From JBKECP01 sp047974765 (GTDB lineage Bacteria; Pseudomonadota; Gammaproteobacteria; Pseudomonadales; Halieaceae): a DNA stretch of 64,000 nucleotides. Below are positions 41,129 through 52,211 of this stretch, in pieces. The stretch is taken from NCBI GenBank assembly GCA_047974765.1, contig JBKECP010000046.1:82813-146812 (forward strand), in the 5' to 3' direction. The notes under the pieces are model-generated. The model was given only the letters and a program-made list of their open reading frames with translations. It searched no databases and was not told where the DNA came from. How positions within the stretch are numbered: position 1 is the stretch's first letter; each line of letters starts with the position of its first letter. The translations under genes were made by a program, and so were the position numbers.

Positions 41129-41157
41129 AAAAAAGCCGGGGTTTACCCGGCTTTTTT
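41129..41157 (-). terminator. intrinsic terminator after rplQ
   Basis: GCCGGG-GTTTA-CCCGGC is flanked by A and T runs on both sides, 24 bases past the rplQ stop. It ends the whole S10-spc-alpha cluster and can work in both directions. Confidence 0.9.
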
Positions 41158-41180
41158 GTACAGCAGCTGACGACAATGGA

Positions 41181-41573
41181 TCAATCGTCATCCTTCTCCT
41201 CAATATCTTCCACCACCGGGCGATCGACCAGCTCAACATAGGCCATTGGCGCGTTATCACCAGCGCGATAACCACATTTGAGAATACGGATATAGCCACC
41301 AGGGCGCTCCTGGTAGCGGGGCCCCAGCTCGTTGAACAGTTTGCCAACGGCAACTTTGCTGCGGGTACGATCAAAAGCCAATCGACGGTTAGCCACGCTA
41401 TCCTGTTTGGCCAGGGTAATCAATGGCTCGGCATAACTGCGCAGCTCCTTGGCCTTGGGCAGAGTCGTTTTGATCAGCTCGTGCTCAAGCAAAGATACCG
41501 TCATGTTGCGAAACATGGCCTTGCGATGAGAGCTGTTGCGGTTCAGTTGACGTCCACTGTGACGATGACGCAT
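41181..41573 (-). CDS. rplQ: 50S ribosomal protein L17
   Basis: 130 residues, starting [18 protein letters not shown]. Last gene of the alpha operon, 67 bases after rpoA. The C-terminus ends in a strongly acidic tail ([10 protein letters not shown]). Confidence 0.98.
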   Translation of the reverse strand: MRHRHSGRQLNRNSSHRKAMFRNMTVSLLEHELIKTTLPKAKELRSYAEPLITLAKQDSVANRRLAFDRTRSKVAVGKLFNELGPRYQERPGGYIRILKCGYRAGDNAPMAYVELVDRPVVEDIEEKDDD

Positions 41574-41640
41574 TTTTCCAATCCTATTTTTCTGTGCTAT
41601 CTCAGCACGGCTATCAAATTCTCTACCGGGTCATGTCGCC

Positions 41641-42645
41641 TCAGGCGCTGAGTACCCGATCATCGTTTTTCAGGCTACTAGGTGGCCAATTATCCAGACG
41701 CATACCCAAAGACAGACTGCGCGATGCGAGAACATCCTTGATTTCAGTCAGTGACTTCTTACCCAGATTTGGCGTTTTCAGCAGCTCAACCTCTGTGCGC
41801 TGAACCAGATCACCAATGTAATAGATATTCTCTGCCTTGAGGCAGTTTGCAGAGCGAACTGTCAGTTCAAGATCATCGACCGGGCGCAGTAAAATAGGAT
41901 CAACTTCATCCTCCACTTCCACAGACTCAGACTCAGACTCAGACTCAAGATCGACAAATACCGCCAGCTGTTGTTGCAAAATAGTGGCTGCACGACGAAT
42001 CGCCTCTTCCGGATCGATAGTACCGTTGGTTTCAAGATCCAGTACCAGCTTGTCAAGATCAGTTCGCTGCTCAACACGAGCGGCCTCAACAACATAGGAC
42101 ACGCGATGAATAGGTGAAAATGTTGCATCCAGTTGCAGGCGACCAATACTGCGGGTTTCCTCTTCAGGATTTTCACGGGAATCGGCCGGAGAGTAACCGC
42201 GACCACGAGCGACTGTCAGCTTCATATTAATTTCGGAGCTGCCATTAAGATGGCAGATGACATGTCCGGGGTTGCGCACCTCGATATCATGGTCAACCTG
42301 GATATCACCGGCAGTCACAGCACCCGGACCCTTTTTGCTCAGGGTCAGCTCTGCCTCATCCTTGCCGTTCATTACCAGGGCAACGCCTTTGAGGTTCAGC
42401 AGGATTTCAATAACATCTTCCTGCACACCTTCAATGGCACTATATTCGTGCAACACACCGTCAATTTCAACCTCAGTGATAGCACAGCCAGGCATCGATG
42501 ACAGTAAAATACGGCGCAAGGCGTTACCCAGAGTGTGACCAAAACCACGCTCAAGAGGTTCCAGGGTGACCTGGGCGCGTTCACTGGTCTTTTCATCGAC
42601 TTTAATGACACGCGGAGTCAAGAATTCACTTACTGCAGTCTGCAT
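41641..42645 (-). CDS. rpoA: RNA polymerase alpha subunit
   Basis: 334 residues. The N-terminal assembly domain ([20 protein letters not shown]) and the C-terminal DNA- and activator-binding domain ([20 protein letters not shown], then [13 protein letters not shown]) are intact. The linker between them carries an acidic run, [17 protein letters not shown], coded by a 6-base tandem repeat (AGACTC on the plus strand, about four copies at 41922-41946). The E. coli linker lacks it. Alpha operon position between rpsD and rplQ as usual. Confidence 0.99.
   Translation of the reverse strand: MQTAVSEFLTPRVIKVDEKTSERAQVTLEPLERGFGHTLGNALRRILLSSMPGCAITEVEIDGVLHEYSAIEGVQEDVIEILLNLKGVALVMNGKDEAELTLSKKGPGAVTAGDIQVDHDIEVRNPGHVICHLNGSSEINMKLTVARGRGYSPADSRENPEEETRSIGRLQLDATFSPIHRVSYVVEAARVEQRTDLDKLVLDLETNGTIDPEEAIRRAATILQQQLAVFVDLESESESESVEVEDEVDPILLRPVDDLELTVRSANCLKAENIYYIGDLVQRTEVELLKTPNLGKKSLTEIKDVLASRSLSLGMRLDNWPPSSLKNDDRVLSA
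41922..41946. repeat. hexanucleotide tandem repeat in the rpoA linker
   Basis: About four copies of AGACTC in tandem, in frame, each encoding Ser-Glu on the minus strand. Gain or loss of a unit would lengthen or shorten the alpha linker by two residues without a frameshift. Confidence 0.75.
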
Positions 42646-42681
42646 TCGGGCACCTGTAAAAGTAGTTGATCCTGAACCGGA

Positions 42682-43302
42682 TTACTTGGAGTACAGCTCC
42701 ACGATCAGGTTTTCGTTGATCTCTGAGGACAGTTCCTGACGATCGGGTCTGGCTTTGAATACGCCTTCCATTTTATCAGCATTCATCTCGATCCATTCGG
42801 GCTCGCCGCGCTGGGCAGCCAGAGCCAGGGCAGACTGCACACGCAGTTGCTTTTTGGATTTTTCACGGATAGAGACTACATCACCAGGCTGAACCTGATA
42901 GGAGGGAATATTAACAGCTGCACCGTTAATCAAAATAGCCTTGTGGCTAACCAACTGGCGCGCTTCGGCACGGGTTGATCCAAAACCCATACGATAAACA
43001 ACATTATCCAGACGGGATTCCAGCAGTTGCAGCAGATTTTCACCGGTTGCGCCCTTCAGGCGGGCAGCTTCCTTGTAATAGTTGCGAAACTGTTTTTCCA
43101 GTACACCATAAATACGGCGAACTTTCTGTTTTTCACGCAACTGTACGCCATAGTCAGACAGGCGACCACGACGGGCACCGTGCTGACCGGGAGCAGATTC
43201 GGGTTTGCATTTACTTTCAAGTGCACGCACACCGCTTTTCAGGAACAGGTCGGTTCCCTCACGACGGGAGAGCTTACACTTGGGACCAATATAACGAGCC
43301 AT
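42682..43302 (-). CDS. rpsD: 30S ribosomal protein S4
   Basis: 206 residues, starting [16 protein letters not shown], with the S4 RNA-binding domain [20 protein letters not shown]. In E. coli S4 represses its own operon by binding the rpsM leader. 21 bases after rpsK. Confidence 0.98.
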   Translation of the reverse strand: MARYIGPKCKLSRREGTDLFLKSGVRALESKCKPESAPGQHGARRGRLSDYGVQLREKQKVRRIYGVLEKQFRNYYKEAARLKGATGENLLQLLESRLDNVVYRMGFGSTRAEARQLVSHKAILINGAAVNIPSYQVQPGDVVSIREKSKKQLRVQSALALAAQRGEPEWIEMNADKMEGVFKARPDRQELSSEINENLIVELYSK

Positions 43303-43323
43303 ATCTATATCTTCCTGTAAGCG

Positions 43324-43716
43324 TTATACGCGACGTTTCTTGGGCGGGCGACAGCCATTGTGGGGGATCGGCGTCACATCGGTAATATTGCTGATCTTGT
43401 AGCCACAGGCATTGAGAGCACGCACGGCTGACTCACGCCCGGGCCCCGGGCCTTTCACCTGTACGTCGAGATTCTTCAGGCCATAGTCTTTGGCCGCTTC
43501 ACCCGCACGCTCGGCAGCCACCTGGGCGGCAAAGGGCGTGCTCTTGCGTGAACCGCGAAAGCCAGATCCACCAGCAGTGGCCCAGCTCAGAGTATTACCC
43601 TGCCGGTCAGTAATAGTAATGATGGTGTTGTTGAAGGATGCGTGAACATGTGCAATACCGTCGACAACCGTCTTGGTGATTTTTTTGCGAGTGCTTTTGG
43701 CACCTGGCTTGGCCAT
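43324..43716 (-). CDS. rpsK: 30S ribosomal protein S11
   Basis: 130 residues, with [17 protein letters not shown] and the C-terminal [17 protein letters not shown]. Platform protein near the mRNA exit. The 80-base gap to rpsM holds no gene. Confidence 0.98.
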   Translation of the reverse strand: MAKPGAKSTRKKITKTVVDGIAHVHASFNNTIITITDRQGNTLSWATAGGSGFRGSRKSTPFAAQVAAERAGEAAKDYGLKNLDVQVKGPGPGRESAVRALNACGYKISNITDVTPIPHNGCRPPKKRRV

Positions 43717-43796
43717 GTTGTGTTTCCTGCTTTAATATCAACACTGCACTTGGGTGCAGCTACACTAAAAAAGGATTCGCTAAGCTGCTTCCAAAC

Positions 43797-44153
43797 TTAC
43801 TTGCGAATCGGCTTACGCGGCCCCTTGCGGGTACGCGCATTGGTTTTGGTGCGCTGACCGCGCAGTGGCAGAGAGCGGCGATGGCGCAGACCACGATTGC
43901 AGCCAAGATCCATCAGGCGCTTGATGTTCATGGATACTTCCCGGCGCAGATCGCCTTCCACGGTCATCTCAGCTACTTTGGTGCGCAGAGCATCCATCTG
44001 CTCTTCATTCAACTCACCCACCTTAGCACTTTCGGCAACACCGGTTTCGGCACACAATCTGCGTGCCTGGGTCTTGCCCACACCGTAAATGTAGGTCAGT
44101 GAGATAACAGTATGCTTGTTATCAGGTATGTTGACGCCGGCAATACGAGCCAT
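43797..44153 (-). CDS. rpsM: 30S ribosomal protein S13
   Basis: 118 residues, starting [19 protein letters not shown], with the basic C-terminal tail [20 protein letters not shown] that contacts tRNA. First gene of the alpha operon; a 173-base gap upstream carries its promoter and presumably the S4 control site. Confidence 0.98.
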   Translation of the reverse strand: MARIAGVNIPDNKHTVISLTYIYGVGKTQARRLCAETGVAESAKVGELNEEQMDALRTKVAEMTVEGDLRREVSMNIKRLMDLGCNRGLRHRRSLPLRGQRTKTNARTRKGPRKPIRK

Positions 44154-44258
44154 CCAACTCTCTCCAAATACTCAATTTTTCACTATCAGGCAGCGTAGAT
44201 GCCAAAGCCCTGACTGCCCGAACAACCCTAATCCCGGGTCCGGCGCGAAAGGCGCAGC

Positions 44259-44287
44259 ATTCTAGCGACTTGTCTATCAAAAATCAA
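44259..44287 (-). promoter_or_regulatory. promoter of the alpha operon (rpsM)
   Basis: TTGATT (44282-44287) and TAGAAT (44259-44264) with a 17-base spacer on the minus strand, giving a leader of about 100 bases before rpsM. Confidence 0.65.
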
Positions 44288-44326
44288 CCACTTAATCAGG
44301 AACTTCCCCGATTGGCCAAACTTTCG

Positions 44327-44443
44327 TCAACCCTGGCGCTGTTTGTGACGCGGATCGGTATTACAGATCACGCGAACCACACCATTGCGACGTACGATCT
44401 TGCAGTTTCTGCAGATCTTTTTGACTGATGCACGTACTTTCAT
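44327..44443 (-). CDS. rpmJ: 50S ribosomal protein L36
   Basis: 38 residues, [17 protein letters not shown] and onwards, ending DPRHKQRQG. The zinc ligands CxxC...C...H are retained, so it is the zinc-binding form. It lies 22 bases after secY, as in the standard spc operon. Confidence 0.97.
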   Translation of the reverse strand: MKVRASVKKICRNCKIVRRNGVVRVICNTDPRHKQRQG

Positions 44444-44465
44444 CTTTCCTTTCTCCGTCTACCGG

Positions 44466-45800
44466 TCAGCGTACACGACCGGAACCACCATAATTTTTCA
44501 GGTTGGCTTTCTTCATCACTGACTCATACTGCTGTGACATCATGTGACTTTGTACCTGAGCCATAAAGTCCATCACCACCACCACTACGATCAACAGTGA
44601 TGTCCCCCCCAGATAGAAGGGGACATTCCACATGACCACAAGAAACTGTGGCAACAGACAAACCAATGTCATGTAGGCAGCGCCAAACACCGTCAAGCGG
44701 GTCAGTACGCCATCGATATAATTTGCAGTCTGCTGGCCTGGGCGAATACCGGGAATAAAGGCACCAGAACGCTTTAAATTGTCAGCCACTTCCTGCGGAT
44801 TAAACATCAAAGCCGTATAGAAGAAGCAGAAAAACACAATCAATACAGTAAAGAGTAAAATATTCAAAGGCTGACCGGGACCAATTGCCACCGCCAGATC
44901 CTGCAACCAGTCAGCGCCTCCAGAGGAACCAAACCACTGCGCCAGCGAAGCCGGAAACAGCAGGATACTACTGGCAAAAATAGCCGGGATTACACCTGAC
45001 ATATTCACCTTTAGCGGTAGGTGCGAGCTTTGCGCCTGCATCATCCGGCGGCCCTGCTGCCGCTTGGCATAGTTGACAGTAATACGCCGCTGGCCGCGCT
45101 CGATCAGCACGATCAGGTAGATCACCACCATCGCCAGCGTCAGGATAAACAGCAAAATCAGGATGTTGAGCTCGCCCTGACGCGCCTGTTCCAGCGACTG
45201 GCCAATCGCCGACGGCAGGCCAGCCACGATACCGGCAAAAATCAGCAATGAAATACCGTTGCCAACGCCGCGCTCGGTGATCTGCTCACCCAGCCACATC
45301 ATGAACACCGCACCGGTTACCAGCGAGGTAATTGCCACTACATAAAAGAGCAGTGAAACACTGTAGGCCATACCCTGGTTCGCCATACCCACAGTCATAC
45401 CTGCACCCTGAATTAAAGCCAGGATGACCGTCAGGTAACGGGTATATTGACTAATCTTGCGACGCCCGGATTCACCCTCTTTCTTAAGCGCTTCCAGTGA
45501 AGGTGTCACCGCTGACATCAACTGCATAATAATAGAGGCAGAGATATAGGGCATGATCCCCAGAGCCAAAATACTCATCCGCTCCAGCGCGCCACCAGAG
45601 AACATATTGGCCAGCCCCAGGATAGTACCCTGATTCTGATTAAACAGCGCAGCCAACTGATTGGGGTCGATACCGGGTACCGGGATATGCGTCCCGACCC
45701 GGTAGACAATGATCGCCATCAAAACAAAACGAAGGCGAGCAAAAAGCTCGCCCAGACCTGCCTTGTTAACCCCGGGCAATTGACCTTGCGGATTCGCCAT
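44466..45800 (-). CDS. secY: protein translocase subunit SecY
   Basis: 444 residues and 10 membrane helices; the central channel of the Sec translocon. Readable marks are [20 protein letters not shown] at the N-terminus, the plug region after helix 1, and the cytosolic loop [11 protein letters not shown] used for SecA and ribosome docking. Its ATG directly abuts the rplO stop. Confidence 0.98.
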   Translation of the reverse strand: MANPQGQLPGVNKAGLGELFARLRFVLMAIIVYRVGTHIPVPGIDPNQLAALFNQNQGTILGLANMFSGGALERMSILALGIMPYISASIIMQLMSAVTPSLEALKKEGESGRRKISQYTRYLTVILALIQGAGMTVGMANQGMAYSVSLLFYVVAITSLVTGAVFMMWLGEQITERGVGNGISLLIFAGIVAGLPSAIGQSLEQARQGELNILILLFILTLAMVVIYLIVLIERGQRRITVNYAKRQQGRRMMQAQSSHLPLKVNMSGVIPAIFASSILLFPASLAQWFGSSGGADWLQDLAVAIGPGQPLNILLFTVLIVFFCFFYTALMFNPQEVADNLKRSGAFIPGIRPGQQTANYIDGVLTRLTVFGAAYMTLVCLLPQFLVVMWNVPFYLGGTSLLIVVVVVMDFMAQVQSHMMSQQYESVMKKANLKNYGGSGRVR

Positions 45801-46247
45801 TTAGTCCTCTACTTTTCCACCAGCCTGTTCAATAGCTTCGCGGGCACCTTTGGTTACCGCCAAACCTTTAAGCGTAATGGCTTTTTTGAGATCACCGGAC
45901 AAAAATACGCGCGCGCGCAGCACATCATCGCGGATGATGTCAGCGTCTTTCAGGGCAGCCAGATCGACTACATCACCTGCCACCACGTTGAGCTCACCCA
46001 AGCGGACCTGGGCAGTCGTGCGGGAGATACGGGATGTAAAACCGTATTTCGGCAGGCGTTTTTGCAGTGGCATCTGCCCACCTTCAAAACCGGGCTTAAC
46101 GGTACCGCCTGAGCGGGATTTTTGCCCCTTGTGACCGCGACCACCGGTCTTGCCCAAACCGGAACCAATACCGCGACCTACGCGTTTGGCATCTTTGCGG
46201 GAACCCGGAGCCGGGCTCAGGGTATTCAGTCGCATGACTTCTGACAT
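45801..46247 (-). CDS. rplO: 50S ribosomal protein L15
   Basis: 148 residues, with the glycine-rich N-terminus [20 protein letters not shown]. Two bases after rpmD. Confidence 0.98.
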   Translation of the reverse strand: MSEVMRLNTLSPAPGSRKDAKRVGRGIGSGLGKTGGRGHKGQKSRSGGTVKPGFEGGQMPLQKRLPKYGFTSRISRTTAQVRLGELNVVAGDVVDLAALKDADIIRDDVLRARVFLSGDLKKAITLKGLAVTKGAREAIEQAGGKVED

Positions 46248-46249
46248 GT

Positions 46250-46432
46250 TTAATCCTCAACCCGTACCAGGTAATTCACTTTATTGATCATGCCGCGCAC
46301 TGAGGGAGTGTCTTCCACTTCCACTGTGTGGCCGATACGGCGCAGTCCAAGCCCTGCGACACAGGCCTTGTGGTTCTTGAGGCGACCGTGCACGCTCTTG
46401 ATCTGCGTTACTTTGATAGTTGCTTTAGCCAT
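46250..46432 (-). CDS. rpmD: 50S ribosomal protein L30
   Basis: 60 residues, [20 protein letters not shown], the short bacterial form. 18 bases after rpsE. Confidence 0.98.
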   Translation of the reverse strand: MAKATIKVTQIKSVHGRLKNHKACVAGLGLRRIGHTVEVEDTPSVRGMINKVNYLVRVED

Positions 46433-46450
46433 GACAAGCCAACCCGATAA

Positions 46451-46963
46451 TCAGTTCAAAATTTCTTCGACAGTCTTGCCGCGCTTGGCTGCCACATCAT
46501 CCGGCGCTGCCATATCACGCAGCCCGTTAAAGGTTGCACGCACGACATTAACCGGGTTAGTGGAGCCATAGCACTTTGCCAGCACGTTATGCACACCGGC
46601 AATTTCAAGGACAGCACGCATTGCACCACCAGCAATCACGCCGGTACCTTCAGAAGCCGGCTGCATGTAGACCTTGGAGGCACCGTGAGAAGCCTTTACC
46701 GGATACTGGATAGTGCCGTTGTTCAGCTCAACACTGATCATGTTGCGGCGTGCTGCCTCCATCGCTTTCTGGATGGCAACAGGCACTTCGCGAGCCTTGC
46801 CGCGACCAAAACCAACACGGCCCTTGCCGTCACCGACCACAGTCAATGCGGTAAAGCCGAAAATACGGCCACCCTTGACCACCTTGGCAACCCGGTTGAC
46901 CTGAACCAGTTTTTCCTGGAGGTCGCCGTCCTGCTGCTGTTTTTTCTGATCGTTAAACGCCAT
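46451..46963 (-). CDS. rpsE: 30S ribosomal protein S5
   Basis: 170 residues. Double-stranded RNA-binding N-domain ([19 protein letters not shown]) and the ribosomal S5 C-domain. It helps control decoding accuracy. 9 bases after rplR. Confidence 0.98.
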   Translation of the reverse strand: MAFNDQKKQQQDGDLQEKLVQVNRVAKVVKGGRIFGFTALTVVGDGKGRVGFGRGKAREVPVAIQKAMEAARRNMISVELNNGTIQYPVKASHGASKVYMQPASEGTGVIAGGAMRAVLEIAGVHNVLAKCYGSTNPVNVVRATFNGLRDMAAPDDVAAKRGKTVEEILN

Positions 46964-46972
46964 ATCTCTACC

Positions 46973-47323
46973 CTAGAATTCCAGTCCGCCTTCACGAGCC
47001 GCATCGGCCAAAGCCTTAACACGCCCGTGATACTTGTAACCGCTGCGGTCAAATGCCACCCTGTCAACACCCGCCGCCTTCGCACGTTCGGCAACCAGCT
47101 TGCCAACCGCCGCCGCTGCATCAATATTGCCGGTTGCATTGCTGCGCAGGCTGCTGTCCAGAGTAGAAGCACTGGCCAGTACCTTGTCGCCAGCAGGTGC
47201 GAATACCTGCGCATAAATATGGCGTGGAGTACGGTGCACGCTCAGGCGATTGACGCCCTGGGTGCGCATACGGGTACGGGCGCGACGGGCGCGGCGCAAC
47301 CTTGAATCGTTTTTTGCACTCAT
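46973..47323 (-). CDS. rplR: 50S ribosomal protein L18
   Basis: 116 residues; binds 5S rRNA. Marks are [18 protein letters not shown] and the C-terminal [17 protein letters not shown]. 14 bases after rplF. Confidence 0.98.
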   Translation of the reverse strand: MSAKNDSRLRRARRARTRMRTQGVNRLSVHRTPRHIYAQVFAPAGDKVLASASTLDSSLRSNATGNIDAAAAVGKLVAERAKAAGVDRVAFDRSGYKYHGRVKALADAAREGGLEF

Positions 47324-47337
47324 CTATTAGTACCTGC

Positions 47338-47865
47338 TTACTTCTTCTTGGCTTCTTTACGGCGAACATACTCGTCCGCGTAGCGAATACCCTTACCTTT
47401 ATAAGGCTCTGGTGGGCGGAAGGCGCGGATTTCCGCAGCCGCCTGACCAACAGCCTGCTTGTCGATGCCCTTGACTACAATTTCAGTCTGGGAGGGGGTT
47501 TCAGCAGAAACCCCTTCGGGCAGCTTGTAATCAACGGGATGAGAAAGGCCAACCGTCAGATTGACACTCTTGCCATCAGCCTTGGCACGATAACCGACAC
47601 CGTTCAGCACCAGCTTTTTCTCCCAGCCTTCACTGACACCCTTGATCATATTGTTAACCAGTGCACGTGTGGTGCCAGCCAGCGCCTTGAAACGCTCTTC
47701 GGCATAGGCAACCGTCAGCTGGTTGTCTTCCTGCTTCAGGTCAACGCCCTCACCCAAGGCCAGCTCCAATGCACCTTTGCTGCCTTTAACCGTCAGATCA
47801 CGGCCATTCACCTTGATCTCGACACCGCTGGGCAGCGCTACCGGATTGTTTGCAACTCTAGACAT
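47338..47865 (-). CDS. rplF: 50S ribosomal protein L6
   Basis: 175 residues, starting [20 protein letters not shown], with the C-terminal signature [20 protein letters not shown]. 27 bases after rpsH. Confidence 0.98.
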   Translation of the reverse strand: MSRVANNPVALPSGVEIKVNGRDLTVKGSKGALELALGEGVDLKQEDNQLTVAYAEERFKALAGTTRALVNNMIKGVSEGWEKKLVLNGVGYRAKADGKSVNLTVGLSHPVDYKLPEGVSAETPSQTEIVVKGIDKQAVGQAAAEIRAFRPPEPYKGKGIRYADEYVRRKEAKKK

Positions 47866-47892
47866 GTTGAATGCTCTTCAATTCAGTCAAAC

Positions 47893-48288
47893 TTAGAAAA
47901 CGGTGCAGAGCACTTCGCCACCGACACCTGCGGCACGGGCCGCACGATCGGTCATCACACCGCGAGAAGTGGACACAATAGCTACACCGAGGCCACCGCG
48001 AACAGAGGGCAGCTCATCTTTGCCTTTGTAATTACGCAGACCAGGACGGCTGATGCGATCAATTTCTGCGATAACGGGCTTACCTTCAAAATACTTCAGC
48101 TCAATAGCCAAACGGGGCTTACCCTGATCACTGGAAGCATTGAAGTTCGTGATATAGCCCTCTTCCTTCAGCACACTGGCAACAGCAGCTTTCAGTTTGG
48201 AGCCAGGCATATCGACACTGGTCTTGCCTGCCATCTGCGCGTTACGGATACGGGTCAGCATATCGGACAGCGGATCTTGCATACTCAT
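47893..48288 (-). CDS. rpsH: 30S ribosomal protein S8
   Basis: 131 residues, [18 protein letters not shown], ending GGEVLCTVF. In E. coli S8 represses the spc operon by binding its rplE leader. 15 bases after rpsN. Confidence 0.98.
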   Translation of the reverse strand: MSMQDPLSDMLTRIRNAQMAGKTSVDMPGSKLKAAVASVLKEEGYITNFNASSDQGKPRLAIELKYFEGKPVIAEIDRISRPGLRNYKGKDELPSVRGGLGVAIVSTSRGVMTDRAARAAGVGGEVLCTVF

Positions 48289-48303
48289 CTTGTATTCTCT
48301 CCG

Positions 48304-48609
48304 TTACCAGCTGGACTTAACCAGACCAGGTACATCACCACGCATTGCAGCTTCGCGTAGTTTGTTACGACACAGGCCAAATTTACGATAAACCGCGTGA
48401 GGACGACCGGTCAGCTGACAACGACGCTGACCACGAACCGGACTGGCATCACGAGGCAGCTTTTGTAGCGCGACTTGGGCTTCCCATTTCGCTTCATCAG
48501 AGGCGCTCATATCATTCAGAACCGCCTTCAGGGCAGCACGCTTTTTGGCGTACTTAGCTACCGTACGTGCACGCTTGTTCTCACGCGCAATCATAGATTT
48601 TTTTGCCAT
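48304..48609 (-). CDS. rpsN: 30S ribosomal protein S14
   Basis: 101 residues, the long zinc-free form (no CxxC pairs), with [20 protein letters not shown]. 12 bases after rplE. Confidence 0.98.
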   Translation of the reverse strand: MAKKSMIARENKRARTVAKYAKKRAALKAVLNDMSASDEAKWEAQVALQKLPRDASPVRGQRRCQLTGRPHAVYRKFGLCRNKLREAAMRGDVPGLVKSSW

Positions 48610-48621
48610 GCCTTAAGCCTC

Positions 48622-49161
48622 TTAACCTTTCAGGGGGAAGTTGAAAGCACGCAACAGTGCGCGACCTTCATCATCCGTACGAGCGGTGGTGGTAATAGTG
48701 ATATCCATACCGCGCAGGGCATCCACCTGATCGTAATCAATTTCAGGGAAAATAATCTGTTCACTGACACCCATGGCAAAGTTACCGCGGCCGTCAAAAG
48801 ATTTCGGACTGATGCCACGGAAATCACGAACACGGGGAATTGCAATGGAAATCAAACGCTCCAGAAATTCATACATGCGATCCGAGCGCAGAGTAACCTT
48901 GCAGCCGATCGGCCAGCCATCACGAATTTTAAAACCCGCGATGGACTTGCGTGCTTTGGTGACAACCGCTTTTTGACCAGCGATTTTTTCCATATCTGCA
49001 ACAGCACTTTCCAGTACTTTTTTATCACCAACAGCTTCACCAACACCCATATTCAGGGTGATTTTGGTAATGCGTGGCACTTCCATCACATTGTCCAGAC
49101 CCAGCTCTTGTTTTAACTGGGGAGCAATTTCGCTCTTGTATTTGTCTTTCAAGGTTGCCAT
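48622..49161 (-). CDS. rplE: 50S ribosomal protein L5
   Basis: 179 residues; 5S rRNA-binding, contacts P-site tRNA. Marks are [20 protein letters not shown] and [18 protein letters not shown]. The 41-base gap to rplX is where S8 acts in E. coli. Confidence 0.98.
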   Translation of the reverse strand: MATLKDKYKSEIAPQLKQELGLDNVMEVPRITKITLNMGVGEAVGDKKVLESAVADMEKIAGQKAVVTKARKSIAGFKIRDGWPIGCKVTLRSDRMYEFLERLISIAIPRVRDFRGISPKSFDGRGNFAMGVSEQIIFPEIDYDQVDALRGMDITITTTARTDDEGRALLRAFNFPLKG

Positions 49162-49202
49162 GTTCGTTACCTGTAAACTGTGTTAGCCAGCGGGGCGACC
49201 CG

Positions 49203-49514
49203 TCAGTCGATTGCTTCGCCGTTGGACTTGAAGATACGTTTTTTGGTATCTCCCTCCACCTTGAAGCCCACCCGATCAGCTTTGCTGGTGGCAGGATTGA
49301 AAATAGCCACATTCGATACCTGGATCGGAGCCTCACGCTCTACAATGCCACCGGCCACACCCATTTGGGGGTTCGGGCGGGTGTGCTTTTTCACCATATT
49401 GACGCCAGTAACAATCAGCCGATTGTCGGCCAGCACCTTGCGAACTTTGCCGCGCTTACCCTTGTCCTTACCGGCCAGGATAACTACTTCGTCGTCGCGC
49501 TTGATCTTCAACAT
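49203..49514 (-). CDS. rplX: 50S ribosomal protein L24
   Basis: 103 residues with the KOW motif [20 protein letters not shown] at the start. An assembly initiator of the large subunit. 22 bases after rplN. Confidence 0.98.
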   Translation of the reverse strand: MLKIKRDDEVVILAGKDKGKRGKVRKVLADNRLIVTGVNMVKKHTRPNPQMGVAGGIVEREAPIQVSNVAIFNPATSKADRVGFKVEGDTKKRIFKSNGEAID

Positions 49515-49536
49515 CTCTCTTCCTCTCCTTGGCCCG

Positions 49537-49905
49537 TCAGATAACTTCGGGGGCCAGAGAAATAATCTTCATGAATTTCTCACCACGCAGTTCGCGGGTC
49601 ACCGGGCCAAAAATACGAGTGCCGATGGGTGCTTCCTGATTGTTCAGCAGCACGGCAGCATTATCGTCAAACTTGATAAGCGAACCGTCAGCGCGACGAA
49701 CACCTTTTTTGGTGCGCACGACAACTGCCGTCATAACCTGTCCTTTTTTAACTTTGCCGCGGGGAATGGCTTCCTTCACAGTTACCTTAATCAGGTCACC
49801 CACGCGCGCATAACGACGTTTGGAACCACCGAGCACCTTGATGCACATCACCCGGCGCGCACCGCTGTTATCAGCAACTTCCAAATACGACTGTGTCTGA
49901 ATCAT
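49537..49905 (-). CDS. rplN: 50S ribosomal protein L14
   Basis: 122 residues, [20 protein letters not shown]. First gene of the spc block, 48 bases after rpsQ. Confidence 0.98.
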   Translation of the reverse strand: MIQTQSYLEVADNSGARRVMCIKVLGGSKRRYARVGDLIKVTVKEAIPRGKVKKGQVMTAVVVRTKKGVRRADGSLIKFDDNAAVLLNNQEAPIGTRIFGPVTRELRGEKFMKIISLAPEVI

Positions 49906-49922
49906 TTCTTAAACTCCAAACC

Positions 49923-49940
49923 GCGGCATTTTTTTGCCGC
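49923..49940 (-). promoter_or_regulatory. hairpin in the rpsQ-rplN spacer
   Basis: GCGGCA and TGCCGC pair around an A-rich loop in the 48-base spacer between the S10 and spc blocks. No T-tract follows, so it may mark RNA processing rather than termination. Confidence 0.35.
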
Positions 49941-49953
49941 ACTATATTTGCGC

Positions 49954-50223
49954 TTAAACGACCTGAGTGGCGCTCTCTACAACTTCCTGAAGCTTCCAGG
50001 TCTTGCTTTTGGAGAGCGGACGAGACTCAACCACCTTAACAATATCGCCAATACCGCACTCATTGTTTTCATCGTGAGCATGGATCTTTGAAGAACGGGT
50101 GATGTACTTGCCGTAGACCGGATGTTTCACCCGGCGCTCGATCAGCACAGTGATCGTCTTGTCCATCTTGTTACTGACAACTTTACCGGTTGCCATACGG
50201 ATACGTTTTTCTGCACCTGACAT
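49954..50223 (-). CDS. rpsQ: 30S ribosomal protein S17
   Basis: 89 residues, OB fold, [20 protein letters not shown]. Last gene of the S10 block, 2 bases after rpmC. Confidence 0.98.
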   Translation of the reverse strand: MSGAEKRIRMATGKVVSNKMDKTITVLIERRVKHPVYGKYITRSSKIHAHDENNECGIGDIVKVVESRPLSKSKTWKLQEVVESATQVV

Positions 50224-50225
50224 GA

Positions 50226-50417
50226 TTAGTTACCTGCCTTTTGTTTCAGCACAGTCTTGACGCGTGCAATATCCCGCTGGTTTTGCTGTAGCAGGTGAGT
50301 CTGCGCCAGCTGACCAGTAGACTTCTGCATGCGCAGCTTGAACTGCTCTTCACGCAGAGTGAGCAGCTGCTTGTTCAGGTCCTCAGCGGACTTTTCACGC
50401 AATTCGCTTGCTTTCAT
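50226..50417 (-). CDS. rpmC: 50S ribosomal protein L29
   Basis: 63 residues, [19 protein letters not shown], the same length as E. coli. The ATG at 50417 overlaps the rplP stop by one base (TGATG); the GTG one codon earlier is less likely. Confidence 0.98.
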   Translation of the reverse strand: MKASELREKSAEDLNKQLLTLREEQFKLRMQKSTGQLAQTHLLQQNQRDIARVKTVLKQKAGN

Positions 50418-50830
50418 CACATCACCGACCGTTTAACAAATGTTGTGGAAACCGGGATTTTGGCAGCTGCCAGGGCAAAAGCCTCACGTGCCAGCTCTTC
50501 GGACACGCCCTGCACTTCATACAGCACTTTGCCAGGCTGAACCTGGGCCACCCAGTACTCCACATTACCCTTACCTTTACCCTGACGAACTTCCAGTGGC
50601 TTGCCGGTAATCGGCTTGTCCGGAAAGACGCGGATCCAGATTTTACCGCCACGCTTGATATGGCGGGTCATCGCACGACGGGCCGCCTCGATCTGACGCG
50701 CAGTAATACGACCGCGACCTGTCGCCTTCAGACCGAACTCACCAAAACTCACTTTACTGCCGCGATGGGCCAGACCGCGATTGCGGCCTTTCATGGTTTT
50801 GCGGAATTTTGTACGCTTAGGTTGAAGCAT
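50417..50830 (-). CDS. rplP: 50S ribosomal protein L16
   Basis: 137 residues, [20 protein letters not shown]; near the A-site. 11 bases after rpsC. Confidence 0.98.
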   Translation of the reverse strand: MLQPKRTKFRKTMKGRNRGLAHRGSKVSFGEFGLKATGRGRITARQIEAARRAMTRHIKRGGKIWIRVFPDKPITGKPLEVRQGKGKGNVEYWVAQVQPGKVLYEVQGVSEELAREAFALAAAKIPVSTTFVKRSVM

Positions 50831-50841
50831 CTGCGTAAACC

Positions 50842-51513
50842 TTAATTAGTTGCTGTCTTTTTGGCGCTGTCGACGGCATCATCGCTGCCGATTACTTCGC
50901 CTTTGAATATCCATACCTTTACACCGATGATGCCGTAGGTAGTAGATGCCTCATAGGTAGCGTAGTCGATATCTGCGCGCAAAGTATGCAGCGGCACCCG
51001 ACCTTCGCGGTACCATTCGGTGCGGGCAATTTCAGCTCCGCCGAGACGGCCACTTACCTGCACCTTGATACCTTCAGCACCCTGGCGCATGGCGTTTTGC
51101 ACCACACGCTTCATGGCCCGACGGAACATGACACGTCGTTCCAGCTGCTGGGCGACATTTTGCGCAACCAGCTTGGCATCCAGATCCGGCTTGCGGATTT
51201 CCTCGATATTGATATGTACCGGTACACCCATTTTTTCACTCAGGGTCTTACGGAGCTTATCGACATCTTCGCCTTTCTTACCAATAACAATACCTGGACG
51301 GGCAGTGAAAATGGTGATCCGTGCAGTCTGAGCCGGACGTTCGATAAGAATACGGCTCACAGAAGCCTGCTCAAGTGCCTTCTCAATAAAGGAGCGAACC
51401 TCCAGATCAGTGATCAGATTCTTCGCATAGTTTTTACTGTCTGCATACCAGACAGAGTTGTGATCCTTGACGATCCCCAACCGGATACCGACCGGATTTA
51501 CTTTCTGACCCAT
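50842..51513 (-). CDS. rpsC: 30S ribosomal protein S3
   Basis: 223 residues. The KH domain shows the GxxG-containing loop [19 protein letters not shown]. Part of the mRNA entry helicase site. 17 bases after rplV. Confidence 0.98.
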   Translation of the reverse strand: MGQKVNPVGIRLGIVKDHNSVWYADSKNYAKNLITDLEVRSFIEKALEQASVSRILIERPAQTARITIFTARPGIVIGKKGEDVDKLRKTLSEKMGVPVHINIEEIRKPDLDAKLVAQNVAQQLERRVMFRRAMKRVVQNAMRQGAEGIKVQVSGRLGGAEIARTEWYREGRVPLHTLRADIDYATYEASTTYGIIGVKVWIFKGEVIGSDDAVDSAKKTATN

Positions 51514-51530
51514 GTGGTCTTCTCCTGAAC

Positions 51531-51869
51531 TTAGTCTTCGCCGTCCGATACTTTCACAGTGATATGACAGCTGCGCTTGAAAATGCGATCCGCACGGCCC
51601 TTGGCACGCGGACGCAGACGCTTCATGGTCATACCCTCATCTACAAAGATGCTGGACACTTTCAGTTCGTCCACATCGGCACCTTCATTGTTCTCAGCAT
51701 TGGCAATGGCAGAATCAAGTATCTTTTTGACAATGTGAGCAGCCTTTTTGGGGCTGAATTCCAGCAGATCCAGTGCCTTTTCAACGGGCATACCACGAAC
51801 CTGATCAGCAACCAGGCGGGCTTTCTGCGCCGAGATACGCGCGCCTTTCAGTCTTGCTGCAACTTCCAT
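51531..51869 (-). CDS. rplV: 50S ribosomal protein L22
   Basis: 112 residues, with the long hairpin that lines the exit tunnel ([20 protein letters not shown]). 30 bases after rpsS. Confidence 0.98.
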   Translation of the reverse strand: MEVAARLKGARISAQKARLVADQVRGMPVEKALDLLEFSPKKAAHIVKKILDSAIANAENNEGADVDELKVSSIFVDEGMTMKRLRPRAKGRADRIFKRSCHITVKVSDGED

Positions 51870-51899
51870 CTTCTTTAACCTCGCTTAAGTCCAGCGCTA

Positions 51900-52175
51900 T
51901 CAGCGCTTGGCCTTCTTGTCCACGATATGGCCTTTAAACGTGCGGGTTACCGCAAACTCACCCAGCTTGTGGCCAACCATGTCCTCATTAATCAGAACCG
52001 GCACATGCTGACGGCCGTTGTGCACAGCAATTGTCAGACCGACCATATCCGGAGAAATCATGGAACGGCGCGACCAGGTTTTGATCGGGCGGCGATCGTT
52101 ACTCTCAATCGCAGCATCAACCTTCTTCATCAGGTGCAGGTCAATAAATGGACCTTTCTTCAGTGAACGCGGCAC
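51900..52175 (-). CDS. rpsS: 30S ribosomal protein S19
   Basis: 91 residues, [19 protein letters not shown]. 36 bases after rplB. Confidence 0.98.
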   Translation of the reverse strand: MPRSLKKGPFIDLHLMKKVDAAIESNDRRPIKTWSRRSMISPDMVGLTIAVHNGRQHVPVLINEDMVGHKLGEFAVTRTFKGHIVDKKAKR

Positions 52176-52211
52176 AGTGTCTTTCCTCTAAATCTGATTT
52201 AACGGCGGCCG

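Noticed and set aside
41129..41157. Short repeats that might start a CRISPR array
   Set aside because: It is a single terminator hairpin; no regularly spaced repeats or cas genes exist in the window.
47302..48360. A 352-codon open frame opposite rplR, rplF and rpsH
   Set aside because: Spans several highly conserved ribosomal genes on the other strand; composition is that of a reverse frame.
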